The notes beneath the pieces were generated by a model. That model saw nothing but the letters and a program-made list of their open reading frames with translations. It was not told the DNA's origin and made no database searches. Shown piece after piece: positions 23,888 through 33,190 of a stretch of DNA of 64,000 bases. Position numbers and translations under genes: made by a program. The first letter of the stretch is position 1. Each line of letters starts with the position of its first letter. The DNA comes from Sphingomonas sp. PAMC 26621. Its GTDB lineage: Bacteria; Pseudomonadota; Alphaproteobacteria; Sphingomonadales; Sphingomonadaceae. Location of the stretch: the NCBI RefSeq assembly GCF_000251145.1, contig NZ_AIDW01000023.1:1-64000 (forward strand), written 5' to 3'.

Positions 23888-25235
23888 TGGCGATGGTCAT
23901 CCCCTCGACCCGCAGCGTCGGCACGTTGGTGCCATAACGGAATTCGAGGTCGTCGGCGGGGGTGAGGTTGCGATACATGTCGCGCAGATTGCCCGCGATC
24001 GTGAACTCGGCGACCGGCCCCGCGATCTGCCCGTCGACGATCCGGAACCCCGCCGCACCGCGCGAGTAATCGCCCGTCACGCCGTTGACGCCCATGCCGA
24101 TCAGCTCGGTCACGAACACGCCATTGGCGATGTCTTCGATCAGCGTCGAAACCGGCACCTTGCCCGCGACCATGTGGACGTTGCTCGGCGAGACCCCCGG
24201 CGCGCCGGCCACGCCGCGTGCGGCATGCCCGGTCGGCTCCAACCCCAATTGCCGCGCCGAAGCGCTGTCCAGCAGCCATGCCTCGAGCATGCCATGCTCG
24301 ATGATCGCGGTGGGGCTGACCGGCAGCCCCTCGCCGTCGAACGGACGCGAGCGCAGCCCGTGCGGGCGGTGCGGATCGTCGAGCACGGTGACGCCGTCCG
24401 AGAACACCTGCGTCCCCAGCGCCTCGAGCAGAAAGCTCGTCTTGCGCGTGATCGCCGATCCCGAGATCGCGCCCATCAGATGGCCGAGCAGGCTCGACCC
24501 GACGCGCGGATCGTACACCACCGACATCGGCCCGCTCGCGAGACGACCAGGATTGACCCGCGCGACCGCACGTTCGCCCGCTTTTGTCCCGATCACCTCG
24601 GGCGCTTCGAGCGCCCGGCGATGTCGCGCCGAGCTGAACGCATAATCTCGGACCATTTCGCCACCACCTTCGGTCGCGCCCGCGAGGACGCTTGCCGAGA
24701 GGCCATACGCGCTAGTCGCATAGGCTGCGGCGAAGCCGTGGCTCGTCGCCAATGCCCAGATCGACCGGGAGGCGCTTGCCGAGCCGCCCTCGCTGTTGGT
24801 GACGCCCGCAACCGCGCGGGCCGCATCCTCGGCAGCGAGCGCGACTTCCCGCAGGCTCTCGGGCGAAGCTTCGCCACCATCGTCGAGGTCGAGCAGCGGC
24901 GGCGCGCCGTGCATCAGTCGCTCCTTCGGGGCGAGCCCGGCCCAGGCATCCTCGGGCGCCTCGCGCGCCATTGCGACGGCCCGCTCGACCAGTGCGCCGA
25001 TCGAGTCGTCGGACAGGTCCGATGTGGACACACTCGCCGACCGCTTACCGACGAAAACGCGCAGGCCGAGGTCGGCGCTTTCCGACCGGCCGACGTCCTC
25101 GAGTGCACCAAGCCTGACCGAAATGTCGAGCGACATGTCGGCGGCATAGACGGCATCGGCGGCATCGGCGCCAGCGGCGGTGGCACGGGTGACGATGGCG
25201 GCGGCGCGATCCTGCGCCTGATCGGGGGTCAGCAT
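23880..25235 (-). CDS. pmbA: TldE/PmbA metallopeptidase-complex subunit
   Basis: A 451-residue TldD/PmbA-family protein. TldE is the partner of the TldD zinc peptidase in a heterodimer that trims small unfolded or modified peptides. Family features are DISVRLGALEDVGRSE near the N-terminus, SADLGLRVFVGKRSASVSTS, and the C-terminal GVNGVTGDYSRGAAGFRIVD and FTIAGNLRDMYRNL. It lacks the HEXXXH zinc motif of TldD, which identifies it as the TldE side. A tldD gene is not in the window. It is transcribed with the downstream cysQ-like gene. Confidence 0.92.
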   Translation of the reverse strand: MLTPDQAQDRAAAIVTRATAAGADAADAVYAADMSLDISVRLGALEDVGRSESADLGLRVFVGKRSASVSTSDLSDDSIGALVERAVAMAREAPEDAWAGLAPKERLMHGAPPLLDLDDGGEASPESLREVALAAEDAARAVAGVTNSEGGSASASRSIWALATSHGFAAAYATSAYGLSASVLAGATEGGGEMVRDYAFSSARHRRALEAPEVIGTKAGERAVARVNPGRLASGPMSVVYDPRVGSSLLGHLMGAISGSAITRKTSFLLEALGTQVFSDGVTVLDDPHRPHGLRSRPFDGEGLPVSPTAIIEHGMLEAWLLDSASARQLGLEPTGHAARGVAGAPGVSPSNVHMVAGKVPVSTLIEDIANGVFVTELIGMGVNGVTGDYSRGAAGFRIVDGQIAGPVAEFTIAGNLRDMYRNLTPADDLEFRYGTNVPTLRVEGMTIASG

Positions 25236-25317
25236 GGCGTGGACTTAAGACGTCGCACCGCTTGATGCTAGAGCGGTTTCGCGGTCTTCGCGGGTGCCAC
25301 CGCTTTGTACAGTGCCG

Positions 25318-26244
25318 TCAGAGCGTGGTTCCCACCACGACGCACGCCAGGAACATCAGCAACCCCGCAAACCGGTTCGACCGGAACCGCGCCAGCGCGC
25401 CCGCGCCGTCATCGGGGCGAAGCGTCGCCACCTGCCACGTGAAATGCAAGGCGACCGGGAGCAATGCCACGATCGCCAGCCAATCCGGCCGCAAGACCCA
25501 GATCGCGCCCGCCCACAGCGCCAGCGCCGCCACATAGAAGGCCGCGACGCCCGATCGCACGCGGCTTCCCATGCGCAACGCCGACGAGCGCACCCCGATC
25601 AGGGCGTCGTCTTCCCGGTCCTGTAGCGCGTAGATCGTGTCATAGCCGACCACCCAGCAGATCGACCCCGCGTACAAGAGTAGCCCGGGCCAGGAGAGCG
25701 CGCGCGTGATCTCCGCCCAGCCGACCAGCGCCGCCCACGAAAAGACCAGCCCGAGCCAGATCTGCGGCCACCAGGTGATCCGTTTCATGAAAGGATAGGC
25801 CGCGACCGGCGCGAGACTGCACAAGGCGACCACCGCAGCGAAGCCGTGCAATTGCAGCAACACCGCCAGCCCGACCAGGCACAGCAGGACCAGCCACACC
25901 GCCGCCGCCGTGACCGAGACCGCGCCACTCGCGAGCGGTCGACTGCGTGTCCGCGCGACCTGCCGGTCGAGATCGCGGTCGATGATGTCGTTGAACACGC
26001 ACCCCGCGCCGCGCATCGCAATGCTGCCCAGCAACAGCCACAGGATGAGATCCCAGCGATCGACCGCGCCCCCGGCCAGCGCCACACTCCACGCGCCGGG
26101 CCAGAACAGCAGCCACCACCCAATCGGGCGATCGAACCGCGCAAGCAGCGCGAACGGCCGCGCGGGCGCGGGCAAGAGGCCGATCATCCCGCGATGCTCG
26201 GTATCGGGGGTGAGGAGCGGAGCGGAGGGCGGGGTGGCGGACAT
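25318..26244 (-). CDS. ubiA: 4-hydroxybenzoate polyprenyltransferase
   Basis: UbiA joins the polyprenyl chain to 4-hydroxybenzoate in ubiquinone synthesis, in the inner membrane. The 308-residue protein has about eight membrane helices. The first aspartate-rich motif is GCVFNDIIDRDLDRQVARTR followed by RPLASG; the second is GYDTIYALQDREDD. I chose the ATG at 26244 (MSATPPSAP) because the longer frame to 26283 adds residues not usual for the family. It is on the same strand as pmbA, 82 bases upstream of it. Confidence 0.93.
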   Translation of the reverse strand: MSATPPSAPLLTPDTEHRGMIGLLPAPARPFALLARFDRPIGWWLLFWPGAWSVALAGGAVDRWDLILWLLLGSIAMRGAGCVFNDIIDRDLDRQVARTRSRPLASGAVSVTAAAVWLVLLCLVGLAVLLQLHGFAAVVALCSLAPVAAYPFMKRITWWPQIWLGLVFSWAALVGWAEITRALSWPGLLLYAGSICWVVGYDTIYALQDREDDALIGVRSSALRMGSRVRSGVAAFYVAALALWAGAIWVLRPDWLAIVALLPVALHFTWQVATLRPDDGAGALARFRSNRFAGLLMFLACVVVGTTL

Positions 26245-26380
26245 GCCGCCGCCGTAGCCCAAGAGGCCATGCCGGGGAAACATTGCGCCTCGCTTTTGCC
26301 ATCCGGGGTCGGCACAGAGGTGTACACACCCGCCCCTCCCGTTCGGCCCTGCTTGGCGAACGCCCCGGAGACCCCCGCTC

Positions 26381-26536
26381 TTGGTCCATCTTTCCGTCGC
26401 GATCGGGCGCTTCTTCGAAGCCTTGCTTTGGGCGGTGGCGCGCAGCGTCGGGATGGTCGCGGGCTGGGTCGTGCTCGGCGCGATCGCGGTCGCGCTGCTC
26501 GCGGTGCTGGTCCGTGCGGGGTTCCGGCGGCGATAG
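26381..26536 (+). CDS. Possible 51-residue single-pass membrane protein
   Basis: From a TTG at 26381 the plus strand encodes a short protein with one strong membrane helix (SVGMVAGWVVLGAIAVALLA) and a basic end (RAGFRRR). GGAG lies about 11 bases upstream of the TTG. The charge pattern is what a real small membrane protein would have, but the codon start and spacing are weak and I recognise no family. Confidence 0.3.
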   Translation: MVHLSVAIGRFFEALLWAVARSVGMVAGWVVLGAIAVALLAVLVRAGFRRR

Positions 26537-26566
26537 GGCGAGACGCCGTTCGCGCTCTTTCCGCAT

Positions 26567-26857
26567 CTAACCGCGCGTCAACAGCAGCTTCACAGATGCC
26601 CCCGTGCCCAATGCGAAGAACGCCGTGGCGGCTCCGCGGACCAGGAGCGCGACGCAGAACCATGCGGGCTCGCGCGATATCGAAAACATCGCTTGGGGGT
26701 GTCGGTCGAAGTCGGGCGCAAAGCCGGTCGTCATCGCATCCCAGATCATCAGGCCGCCGCCGATCGTTAGGAGTTGGCTAATGATCGCCATCAGTGCGTA
26801 CCCGAGCCGTGTGAAACGCGGCAGGTGGCTGCGGAACGGAGAGTGGTGTCCGGGCAT
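26567..26857 (-). CDS. Small membrane protein of unknown function
   Basis: A 96-residue protein with two hydrophobic helices (about 18-40, LGYALMAIISQLLTIGGGLM, and about 66-84, WFCVALLVRGAATAFFALG), with a short soluble segment between them. I do not recognise the family. It lies alone between ubiA and the DUF1275 gene. Confidence 0.6.
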   Translation of the reverse strand: MPGHHSPFRSHLPRFTRLGYALMAIISQLLTIGGGLMIWDAMTTGFAPDFDRHPQAMFSISREPAWFCVALLVRGAATAFFALGTGASVKLLLTRG

Positions 26858-26880
26858 ATCGCTCGCCTAACCCGCACAGT

Positions 26881-27549
26881 TTACGGACTGGTGAACGCTT
26901 TGCCGCGCGACGGCTCGGTGGGCCCTAGGAACAGCGCGTAAATCGCCAGTACGCCCGCCATCCCCGCGGCACCCCAGATGCTCTTTATACCGAAGCTGCG
27001 GTACAGCAGGCTGCCCGCCACCGCGCCACCGACCAACCCGAGCCACAGCGCGAGATACGGCACCCACGCCCAGCGCGCGCCGCCCAACACCGCATCTGCC
27101 AGTCGCTGCCCGAACTTGACGAGCGTGCCGGTCATGTACGTGACGCCGATACTCACCTCGCCCGCGCGCTGGAAGGTGGTGTTCACGCAGCCCATCGCCG
27201 CCGCCATCAGCGGCGTCGCCCATCCCACCGCGCCCTGCGTATCGAGCCAGCCCGCCATCGCAAGCAGTGCGCCTACCACCAGCAGGATCACGGGCTTGCG
27301 CCACCGCCCTGCCGCCGCCGCGATCAGCGTGCCGAGCACGACGCCCCCGACGAACGCACCGAGCAGCCCGATCGCGACCCGCGCGACATAGGGATCGACG
27401 ACCAGGCCAACCGCAAGCCGGGTCGAATTGCCGCTCATGAACGACACGAACAGCCCCCCGAGCTTGAGGAAACCGATCGCGTCGACATAGCCCGCCATGC
27501 TCGACGTTCCCGCCGCGAGCAGCCAGACGCGCGCGCTGTATCGTGTCAT
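26881..27549 (-). CDS. DUF1275 (YoaK-type) membrane protein
   Basis: A 222-residue inner-membrane protein of the DUF1275 family, whose role is not established. Family motifs are AGYVDAIGFLKLGGLFVSFMSGNSTRLA near the N-terminus (SGN in the first helices) and TYMTGTLVKFGQRLAD in the middle. About six membrane helices are visible. The ATG at 27549 is chosen because the sequence before it lies in the upstream repeat region. Confidence 0.9.
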   Translation of the reverse strand: MTRYSARVWLLAAGTSSMAGYVDAIGFLKLGGLFVSFMSGNSTRLAVGLVVDPYVARVAIGLLGAFVGGVVLGTLIAAAAGRWRKPVILLVVGALLAMAGWLDTQGAVGWATPLMAAAMGCVNTTFQRAGEVSIGVTYMTGTLVKFGQRLADAVLGGARWAWVPYLALWLGLVGGAVAGSLLYRSFGIKSIWGAAGMAGVLAIYALFLGPTEPSRGKAFTSP

Positions 27550-27566
27550 GGTCGAGTCCTTAGCTT

Positions 27567-27666
27567 CTTCCCCGGCGAAGGCCGGGGCCAGTGGCGCAGA
27601 GTCCTCAATAGGGCATTCCGTCCAAACGCCTGCACTTCGACTGGGTCCCCGCCTTTGCCGGGGAAG
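27567..27666. repeat. Paired REP-like inverted repeat upstream of rsmE
   Basis: CTTCCCCGGCGAAGGCCGGGG with CCAGT (27567-27592) and its inverted relative ACTGGGTCCCCGCC with TTTGCCGGGGAAG (27640-27666) flank a 47-base centre. Each unit can also fold alone. The pair lies between the divergent DUF1275 and rsmE genes, so it may overlap their promoters. Confidence 0.75.
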
Positions 27667-27721
27667 CAGGGTTCGAATGCGAACGATTGTGCAGCGGCGG
27701 CAATACGCCCTAGGAGGTGCC

Positions 27722-28462
27722 ATGCCCGCAACCCCCGCATGGCCCCCACAATCAACCCCGCGCCTGTTCGTCGAGCATCGCCTCGCGCGCGGCCCGCTGC
27801 GCGTCGAGGGCGCGCAGGCGCATTATCTCGCGACCGTGATGCGAATGAAACCGGGGGACCCGGTCAAGCTGTTCGATGGCGAGTCGGGCGAATGGCTCGG
27901 CGTCGCCGCGAGCGTCGGCAAGCGTGACCTGATGCTCGACGTTACTGACCAGTTGCGCGCGCGCGAGCATGTCCCCGACCTGTGGCTGTGCGCCGCGCCG
28001 ATCAAGAAGGGCCGGATCGACTGGGTCGCGGAAAAGGCGTGCGAGCTCGGGGTTTCGCGCCTCGTGCCTGTCCTCACGCGCCGGACGATCGTCGACCGGC
28101 TGAATGGCGAGCGGCTTCGCGCGCACATGATCGAAGCGGCCGAACAATGCGGCCGGACCGCAGTTCCCGAGCTTTCCGAACCGGTGAAGCTCAACAACCT
28201 GCTGCGGGATTGGCCTGCCGGACGCGCGCTGTATTTCGCGGACGAAACGGGCGGCACCCCCGCCGCCGCCGCGATGCGCGACGGGCCGCCATGCGCTGCA
28301 ATCCTGATCGGTCCAGAAGGCGGATTCGATGATGCCGAACGCGACGCGATCCGCGCCGTGCCGGGCGCAACGGCGATCACGCTGGGCCCGCGCATCCTCC
28401 GCGCGGATACCGCAGCGGCGGCGGCGACCGCGCTGTGGATGGCCGCGCGCGGCGATTGGTAG
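27722..28462 (+). CDS. rsmE: 16S rRNA m3U1498 methyltransferase
   Basis: A 246-residue SPOUT methyltransferase that methylates U1498 in the decoding region of 16S rRNA. The N-terminal PUA-like domain covers about 12-80 (HYLATVMRMKPGDPVKLFDG). The SPOUT core has KKGRIDWVAEKACELGVSRL, EAAEQCGRT and the knot motifs LIGPEGGFDDAE and LGPRILRADTA. AGGAGG lies just upstream of the ATG at 27722. gshA follows after 54 bases, an order common in alphaproteobacteria. Confidence 0.95.
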   Translation: MPATPAWPPQSTPRLFVEHRLARGPLRVEGAQAHYLATVMRMKPGDPVKLFDGESGEWLGVAASVGKRDLMLDVTDQLRAREHVPDLWLCAAPIKKGRIDWVAEKACELGVSRLVPVLTRRTIVDRLNGERLRAHMIEAAEQCGRTAVPELSEPVKLNNLLRDWPAGRALYFADETGGTPAAAAMRDGPPCAAILIGPEGGFDDAERDAIRAVPGATAITLGPRILRADTAAAAATALWMAARGDW

Positions 28463-28516
28463 GTAGCGGATCGAAACCCGCTGGCGGGCGACGCATCGCG
28501 GCGCTAAGGCGCGACG

Positions 28517-29890
28517 ATGACGACCCGCTCCGACACCATCAAGACCTCGCCCCTGATCGAGTCGCGCGACCAGCTCGTCGCCAGTTTCGCCAGTGGGGAA
28601 AAGCCCCCCGAGCGCTGGCGGATCGGCACGGAGCATGAGAAGTTCGTCTATGCTGACAGCGACCATCACGCGCCGAGCTACACCGAAAAGGGCGGCATTC
28701 GAGACCTGCTCGACGCGCTGACTGCGTATGGCTGGCAGCCGGTTGAAGAGAATGGCAACGTCATCGCGATGACCGGGAGTGACGGTTCGATCAGCCTCGA
28801 ACCCGCCGGCCAGTTCGAACTGTCGGGCGCCCCGCTCGAAAACCTGCACCAGACCTGCGCCGAGACCGGCCGGCATCTGGAACAGGTCAAGGCGATCGGC
28901 GAGAAGTTCGGGATCGGTTTCCTCGGCCTCGGCATGTGGCCCGACAAGACCCGCGCCGAATTGCCGATCATGCCCAAGGGGCGCTATGCGATCATGCTGC
29001 GGCACATGCCGCGCGTGGGCACGATGGGCCTCGACATGATGCTGCGCACCTGCACGATCCAGGTGAACCTCGATTACCAGTCGGAAGCCGACATGGTGCA
29101 GAAGTTCCGCGTCGGGCTCGCGCTGCAGCCGCTCGCGACTGCGTTGTTCGCCAATTCGCCGTTCACCGAGGGCAAGCCCAACGGCATGCTTTCGTATCGC
29201 AGCCACATCTGGTCCGACACCGACCCGGCGCGGACGGGCATGCTGCCGTTCGTCTTCGAGGACGGGTTCGGCTACGACCGCTACACCGAGTATGCGCTCG
29301 ATGTGCCGATGTATTTCGTCTATCGCGAAGGTCGGTATATCGATGCGGCGGGGCTGTCGTTCCGCGACTTCCTCAAGGGCGAACTGTCGGTGCTGCCGGG
29401 CGAGAAGCCGACGCTCGACGACTGGAACGACCATCTCTCGACCGCCTTCCCCGAGGTGCGGCTCAAGACGTTTCTCGAGATGCGCGGTGCCGACGGTGGT
29501 CCGTGGGGACGGATCTGCGCGTTGCCCGCGCTGTGGGTCGGGTTGCTCTACGACAATCAGGCGCTCGATGCGGCGTGGGACCTCGTCAAGCACTGGACGA
29601 TCGAGGAACGTCAGGCATTGCGCGACTCGGTGCCGAAGCTCGGCCTTGATGGGCCGATTGCCGGAGGGCGTACGCTGCGCGCCATTGCCGGCGAAGTGCT
29701 CGACATCGCCCATGCCGGCCTTGTCGCGCGCGGGCGGCTTGATGCGGGCGGGAGCAACGAAACCGGTTTCCTCGACCCGCTCCGCGAAGTCGTCCGCAGC
29801 GGAAAGGTGCCCGCCGAGGTTCTGCTGGAAAAATATCACGGCGCCTGGGGTGGCGATGTGTCGAAGGTTTACGACGAACTGCGCTTCTAG
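28517..29890 (+). CDS. gshA: Glutamate-cysteine ligase
   Basis: A 457-residue ATP-dependent ligase of the plant/alphaproteobacterial (GCS2) type, first step of glutathione synthesis. Motifs are RWRIGTEHEKFVY near the N-terminus with the metal-binding Glu, SLEPAGQFELSGAPL, MLRTCTIQVNLDY and NSPFTEGKPNG. LEMRGADGGPWGRICALPA is typical near the C-terminal third. AAGGCG precedes the ATG at 28517. It is probably co-transcribed with rsmE. Confidence 0.95.
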   Translation: MTTRSDTIKTSPLIESRDQLVASFASGEKPPERWRIGTEHEKFVYADSDHHAPSYTEKGGIRDLLDALTAYGWQPVEENGNVIAMTGSDGSISLEPAGQFELSGAPLENLHQTCAETGRHLEQVKAIGEKFGIGFLGLGMWPDKTRAELPIMPKGRYAIMLRHMPRVGTMGLDMMLRTCTIQVNLDYQSEADMVQKFRVGLALQPLATALFANSPFTEGKPNGMLSYRSHIWSDTDPARTGMLPFVFEDGFGYDRYTEYALDVPMYFVYREGRYIDAAGLSFRDFLKGELSVLPGEKPTLDDWNDHLSTAFPEVRLKTFLEMRGADGGPWGRICALPALWVGLLYDNQALDAAWDLVKHWTIEERQALRDSVPKLGLDGPIAGGRTLRAIAGEVLDIAHAGLVARGRLDAGGSNETGFLDPLREVVRSGKVPAEVLLEKYHGAWGGDVSKVYDELRF

Positions 29891-29925
29891 TCTGACCGCA
29901 ACGCGCATGCAGCGCTTCGGGGCGG

Positions 29926-30141
29926 TCAGGCGCTCGGCCCGCCACCCTTCGCCTGCGCGACGCTTTGTTCGATCAAAACACCGATCCGTCGCCACGTCTC
30001 CGCGACCGGAGGCTGGTCGGTAGCGGCGGCTTTCGCCTGCGCCTGCGCGACGACGACCGCGCGTGCGCCAAAGGTATCGACCATCACCTTCGCCATCGCT
30101 GCGATCTTGTCGTCAGTCTCGGACAGGACGGTCGTCATCAT
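29926..30141 (-). CDS. Small hypothetical protein
   Basis: A 71-residue soluble, Ala-rich protein (DKIAAMAKVMVDTFGARAVVV then AETWRRIGVLIEQ). GGGAGCG lies about six bases upstream of the first of two adjacent ATG codons. No family is recognised, but its helical pattern and ribosome binding site support it as a real gene. It converges on gshA. Confidence 0.6.
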   Translation of the reverse strand: MMTTVLSETDDKIAAMAKVMVDTFGARAVVVAQAQAKAAATDQPPVAETWRRIGVLIEQSVAQAKGGGPSA

Positions 30142-30244
30142 GCAACGCTCCCAGAGAGGTCTGCACTGCCGGATACGCGCCGGGTCGACGGTGTTCCATA
30201 GCGCATATCGCTCTAATATGGCATTGATTCTGCACCTTAGGTTT

Positions 30245-30991
30245 ATGCGAGCGCCAATTCTGCACGATTTCGTTCATCCGGCGCGCCCGATCGCGCATGT
30301 CCTGACCGACCTCGCCGGTACGTATCTGGCGGTGGACGATGCCTATTGCGAAATCCTCGGGCGCGAGCGGGGCGCCTTGATCGGTGAAGGCGCGGTGCAA
30401 TTCACCAATCCGGTCGAACAAGCGGAGCATGTCGCGGTCATCGCGCAATTGTGCAGCACCGGGATCCCGCTCACGATCAGCAAGAGCTACATGCGCCCGG
30501 ACGGCAAATTGCTGCGCGTTCAGAACCATGCCTCGGTCATTACCGACGGCATTGGCCCGCGACGACTTGTCGCGACGGTCATGCCGCTTGCTGACCTGAC
30601 ACCCGTCACTGCGCTGGAAAGCAATTTCGCGACCGTGACGCGCATGCTCCGCGCGCGGCGTGGCCGTGCGCTGGCCTTTGGGGAGGATCGGTTCGCCGGG
30701 CACAAATGGGATATCGCACTCGCCTGCTACAAGCTGGAATGCAGCGGCCCGCGGCTGACGATCGCGGATCTTTGCCGCGAAGTCGGGCTCGATCCCGCGG
30801 GCGGCGCGCTGACTGTGGTGGAAATGGTGGCGCGTGGCGATCTCGAGATCGAACATGCCGGACGCGGGCTCGCGGATTCGGCGATCCGCAGCTCGGTCGC
30901 GCTACAGCACGAACTGACGCGGTATTTGTCGTCTTATGGCGGGGTGCCGGGTAGCATTGCAGAAGCAGACGCGCTTTCGCCTGGTCCTTGA
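30245..30991 (+). CDS. PAS-domain protein with predicted C-terminal helical domain
   Basis: A 248-residue soluble protein. The N-terminal half is a PAS fold (about 15-125: HVLTDLAGTYLAVDDAYCEI, GRERGALIGEGAVQFTNPVE, YMRPDGKLLRVQNHA). The C-terminal part (about 150-240) is helical, with LTIADLCREVGLDPAGG and VVEMVARGDLEIEHAG resembling a winged helix, so a sensory transcription regulator is possible. I chose the ATG at 30245 because TTAGGTT precedes it; the ATG at 30218 has no ribosome binding site. Confidence 0.75.
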   Translation: MRAPILHDFVHPARPIAHVLTDLAGTYLAVDDAYCEILGRERGALIGEGAVQFTNPVEQAEHVAVIAQLCSTGIPLTISKSYMRPDGKLLRVQNHASVITDGIGPRRLVATVMPLADLTPVTALESNFATVTRMLRARRGRALAFGEDRFAGHKWDIALACYKLECSGPRLTIADLCREVGLDPAGGALTVVEMVARGDLEIEHAGRGLADSAIRSSVALQHELTRYLSSYGGVPGSIAEADALSPGP

Positions 30992-31234
30992 GCCGACCCC
31001 GGCGACCGACGTTTTCAGACGGGACGTGACTGCCCGCACGGGATTGCAGCAGACACGATCAGTCTCCTCTTTTTCAAGCAAAACCGGCGTTCTGGCGCAC
31101 CGAACGCGCCTTTCCGTTCCCCCCATGTTCTCACTCTTCGCTGGTCTTTGGGGCAATCGCCAGCTATCTTCCGTGTCTGAAACCCCGTCGATCCGGGCGT
31201 GGCGGGGTCAGCGGTGCAAAGTGCCAAATCTCTG

Positions 31235-32329
31235 ATGAGTAAGCAGGATAAGCCGTCGACCATCCGCAAGATCATTCACGTCGACATGGACGCCTTCTTC
31301 GCCTCGGTCGAGCAGCGCGATGATCCGGCGCTGCGCGGCAAGCCGATCGCGGTCGGGCATGCCGCTGCGCGCGGCGTGGTGGCGGCGGCAAGCTACGAGG
31401 CGCGGGTGTTCGGCGTTCGCTCCGCCCTGCCCTCGGTTACCGCTTTGCGACGCTGCCCCGATCTGGTGTTCGTCCCGCCACGCTTCGATGTCTACAAGGC
31501 GGTGTCGCGCCAGATCCAGGCGATCTTCCGGGACTATACCCCGCTCGTCCAGCCGCTGTCGCTCGACGAGGCATATCTCGACGTGACGGCGAACCTGCAG
31601 GACCTCCCGACCGCCTGGGCGACCGCCAAGGCGATCCGTGCGCGGATCCTCGAAGAAACCGGGCTGACGGCTTCGGCCGGGATCTCGTACAACAAGTTCC
31701 TCGCCAAGCTCGCCTCAGACCAGCGGAAGCCCAACGGCCAGTTCGCGGTAACCCCGGACATGGGGGCGGCCTGGGTCGAGACACTTCCGGTGTCGCGCTT
31801 CCACGGCGTCGGGCCGGTCACCGCGAAAAAGATGCACCGCCTCGGCATCACGACCGGCGCCGACCTGCGCGCGAAGTCGATCGATTTCCTGCGCGCCAAT
31901 TTCGGCAACGCGGCGGACTGGTATCACGCGATCGCGCGGGGCGAGGATCACCGTCCGGTCGACCCCGACCGAATCCGCAAGTCCTCGGGATCGGAAACCA
32001 CGTTCAATCGCGACCTGCTCGACCCCGTGGAAATCGCAACGGGGGTACAACAGATGGCGGACGATGTCTGGGCATGGTGCGCCAAGGCGGAGGCGTATGG
32101 CCGGACCGTGACGGTCAAGGTCAAATACAATGATTTCCAGCAGATCACCCGCAGCCGAACCTATCCGGGTCCGATCGACACCGCCGCGAAGCTGAGCGCG
32201 GCGAGTGCCGAGTTGATCCGGTCGGTCCTGCCCCCGACCAAGGGAATCCGGTTGGTCGGGGTTACGGTGTCGACGTTCGATACGCTGGGCGACGGGGCTG
32301 CTGCATTGCCGCTGTTCGAAACGGACTAG
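31235..32329 (+). CDS. dinB: DNA polymerase IV
   Basis: A Y-family translesion polymerase of about 364 residues. The N-terminal catalytic motif is KIIHVDMDAFFASVEQRD, the second acidic motif LSLDEAYLDVT, and the helix-hairpin-helix region FHGVGPVTAKKMHRLGI. The C-terminal little finger has SSGSETTFNRDL. The end PLFETD is short and could serve as a beta-clamp contact. The start is uncertain: ATG at 31235 is preferred, but a GTG at 31199 is in frame and neither has a clear ribosome binding site. I saw no convincing LexA box upstream. Confidence 0.93.
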   Translation: MSKQDKPSTIRKIIHVDMDAFFASVEQRDDPALRGKPIAVGHAAARGVVAAASYEARVFGVRSALPSVTALRRCPDLVFVPPRFDVYKAVSRQIQAIFRDYTPLVQPLSLDEAYLDVTANLQDLPTAWATAKAIRARILEETGLTASAGISYNKFLAKLASDQRKPNGQFAVTPDMGAAWVETLPVSRFHGVGPVTAKKMHRLGITTGADLRAKSIDFLRANFGNAADWYHAIARGEDHRPVDPDRIRKSSGSETTFNRDLLDPVEIATGVQQMADDVWAWCAKAEAYGRTVTVKVKYNDFQQITRSRTYPGPIDTAAKLSAASAELIRSVLPPTKGIRLVGVTVSTFDTLGDGAAALPLFETD

Positions 32330-32367
32330 CAGGAGACGGGATTCCAAGGACCGTCACCGCTCCCCGC

Positions 32368-33039
32368 CTAGAACAGCCAGTTGCTCCACTGGCCGATCGC
32401 GATCCAATCATCGTTGCGGCGCTGGAACGCATAAGTCGTTCCCCAATGCTCGATGTTCACCGTGACGAAGGCAGTCGTGTCCGACCAGACCGGATCCGAG
32501 ACGACATATTTGTAATTGCACTTCCGCGACAGGCGGACGAACGGCCACCACCGCGCATCGACGCCCGCGACGCCGAACCCGCCGACGAAATCGACGATCT
32601 TGGTCTGGCCGGTTCGCGACAATACCATCGCGGCGTTGTTCAACCGTTGCTGCTCCAGGAAGCCGAGCGAGGCGGTCGTGTTCCCGGGGTCGGGGATATG
32701 CGACGGTCGATTGACGATCGTGTCCTGATAGAGTTGCTGCGTCGTCAGCGCTTCCTTCGAGCGTAGCGGCGCAACGACGTGCCACGCCAGCAGACGCCGC
32801 GAGGGTGCGGGTGCGATTGCCATCGTCGCAAAGATCGCCAGCGGCCTGCCGTTGGTACGATTGTCGACGCAGATCGCGTTGCCGTCGTTGGTCAGCACCT
32901 TGAGCGTCGCGCGCACGAGCTTTTGCGAGTCATCGAACGGCGGCTTCGGCGCTGCGGCGCAGGCGGAAACCGACAGCGTTGCCAGCGTCACCATGACCCT
33001 AGGGATCGACCGGGATGGCCGGTGCTGGCGTTCACCCAT
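32368..33039 (-). CDS. Putative lipoprotein of unknown function
   Basis: A 223-residue protein with a lipoprotein signal: RSIPRVMVTLATLSVSAC with the lipobox VSAC and Cys27 as lipidation site, followed by APKPPFDDS. The rest appears soluble and beta-rich (LGFLEQQRLNNAAMVLSRTG, WGTTYAFQRRNDDWIAIGQW). I recognise no family. The ATG at 32994 is an alternative start, but it would leave almost no basic n-region. Confidence 0.7.
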   Translation of the reverse strand: MGERQHRPSRSIPRVMVTLATLSVSACAAAPKPPFDDSQKLVRATLKVLTNDGNAICVDNRTNGRPLAIFATMAIAPAPSRRLLAWHVVAPLRSKEALTTQQLYQDTIVNRPSHIPDPGNTTASLGFLEQQRLNNAAMVLSRTGQTKIVDFVGGFGVAGVDARWWPFVRLSRKCNYKYVVSDPVWSDTTAFVTVNIEHWGTTYAFQRRNDDWIAIGQWSNWLF

Positions 33040-33190
33040 GGTTCCGTCGCCACATTGGTATCACTCCCCCTATTTACACGACCCACACCCCCGAGTGGAA
33101 AGTGCGGCGACTTTGCGCGCCGGTCCTCATGAATAGGTCGTAGCCGGTCCCGTCGGGGGATTCCACCCGTTCAAATGTATCGCTATTTTC

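Noticed and set aside
27752..29995. A 747-residue minus-strand frame across rsmE and gshA
   Set aside because: Both plus-strand genes are well supported; the antisense frame spans two unrelated genes.
31100..31130. GTTC...GAAC near 31090-31110 as a LexA box for dinB
   Set aside because: Spacing and orientation do not match the alphaproteobacterial GTTC-N7-GTTC consensus.
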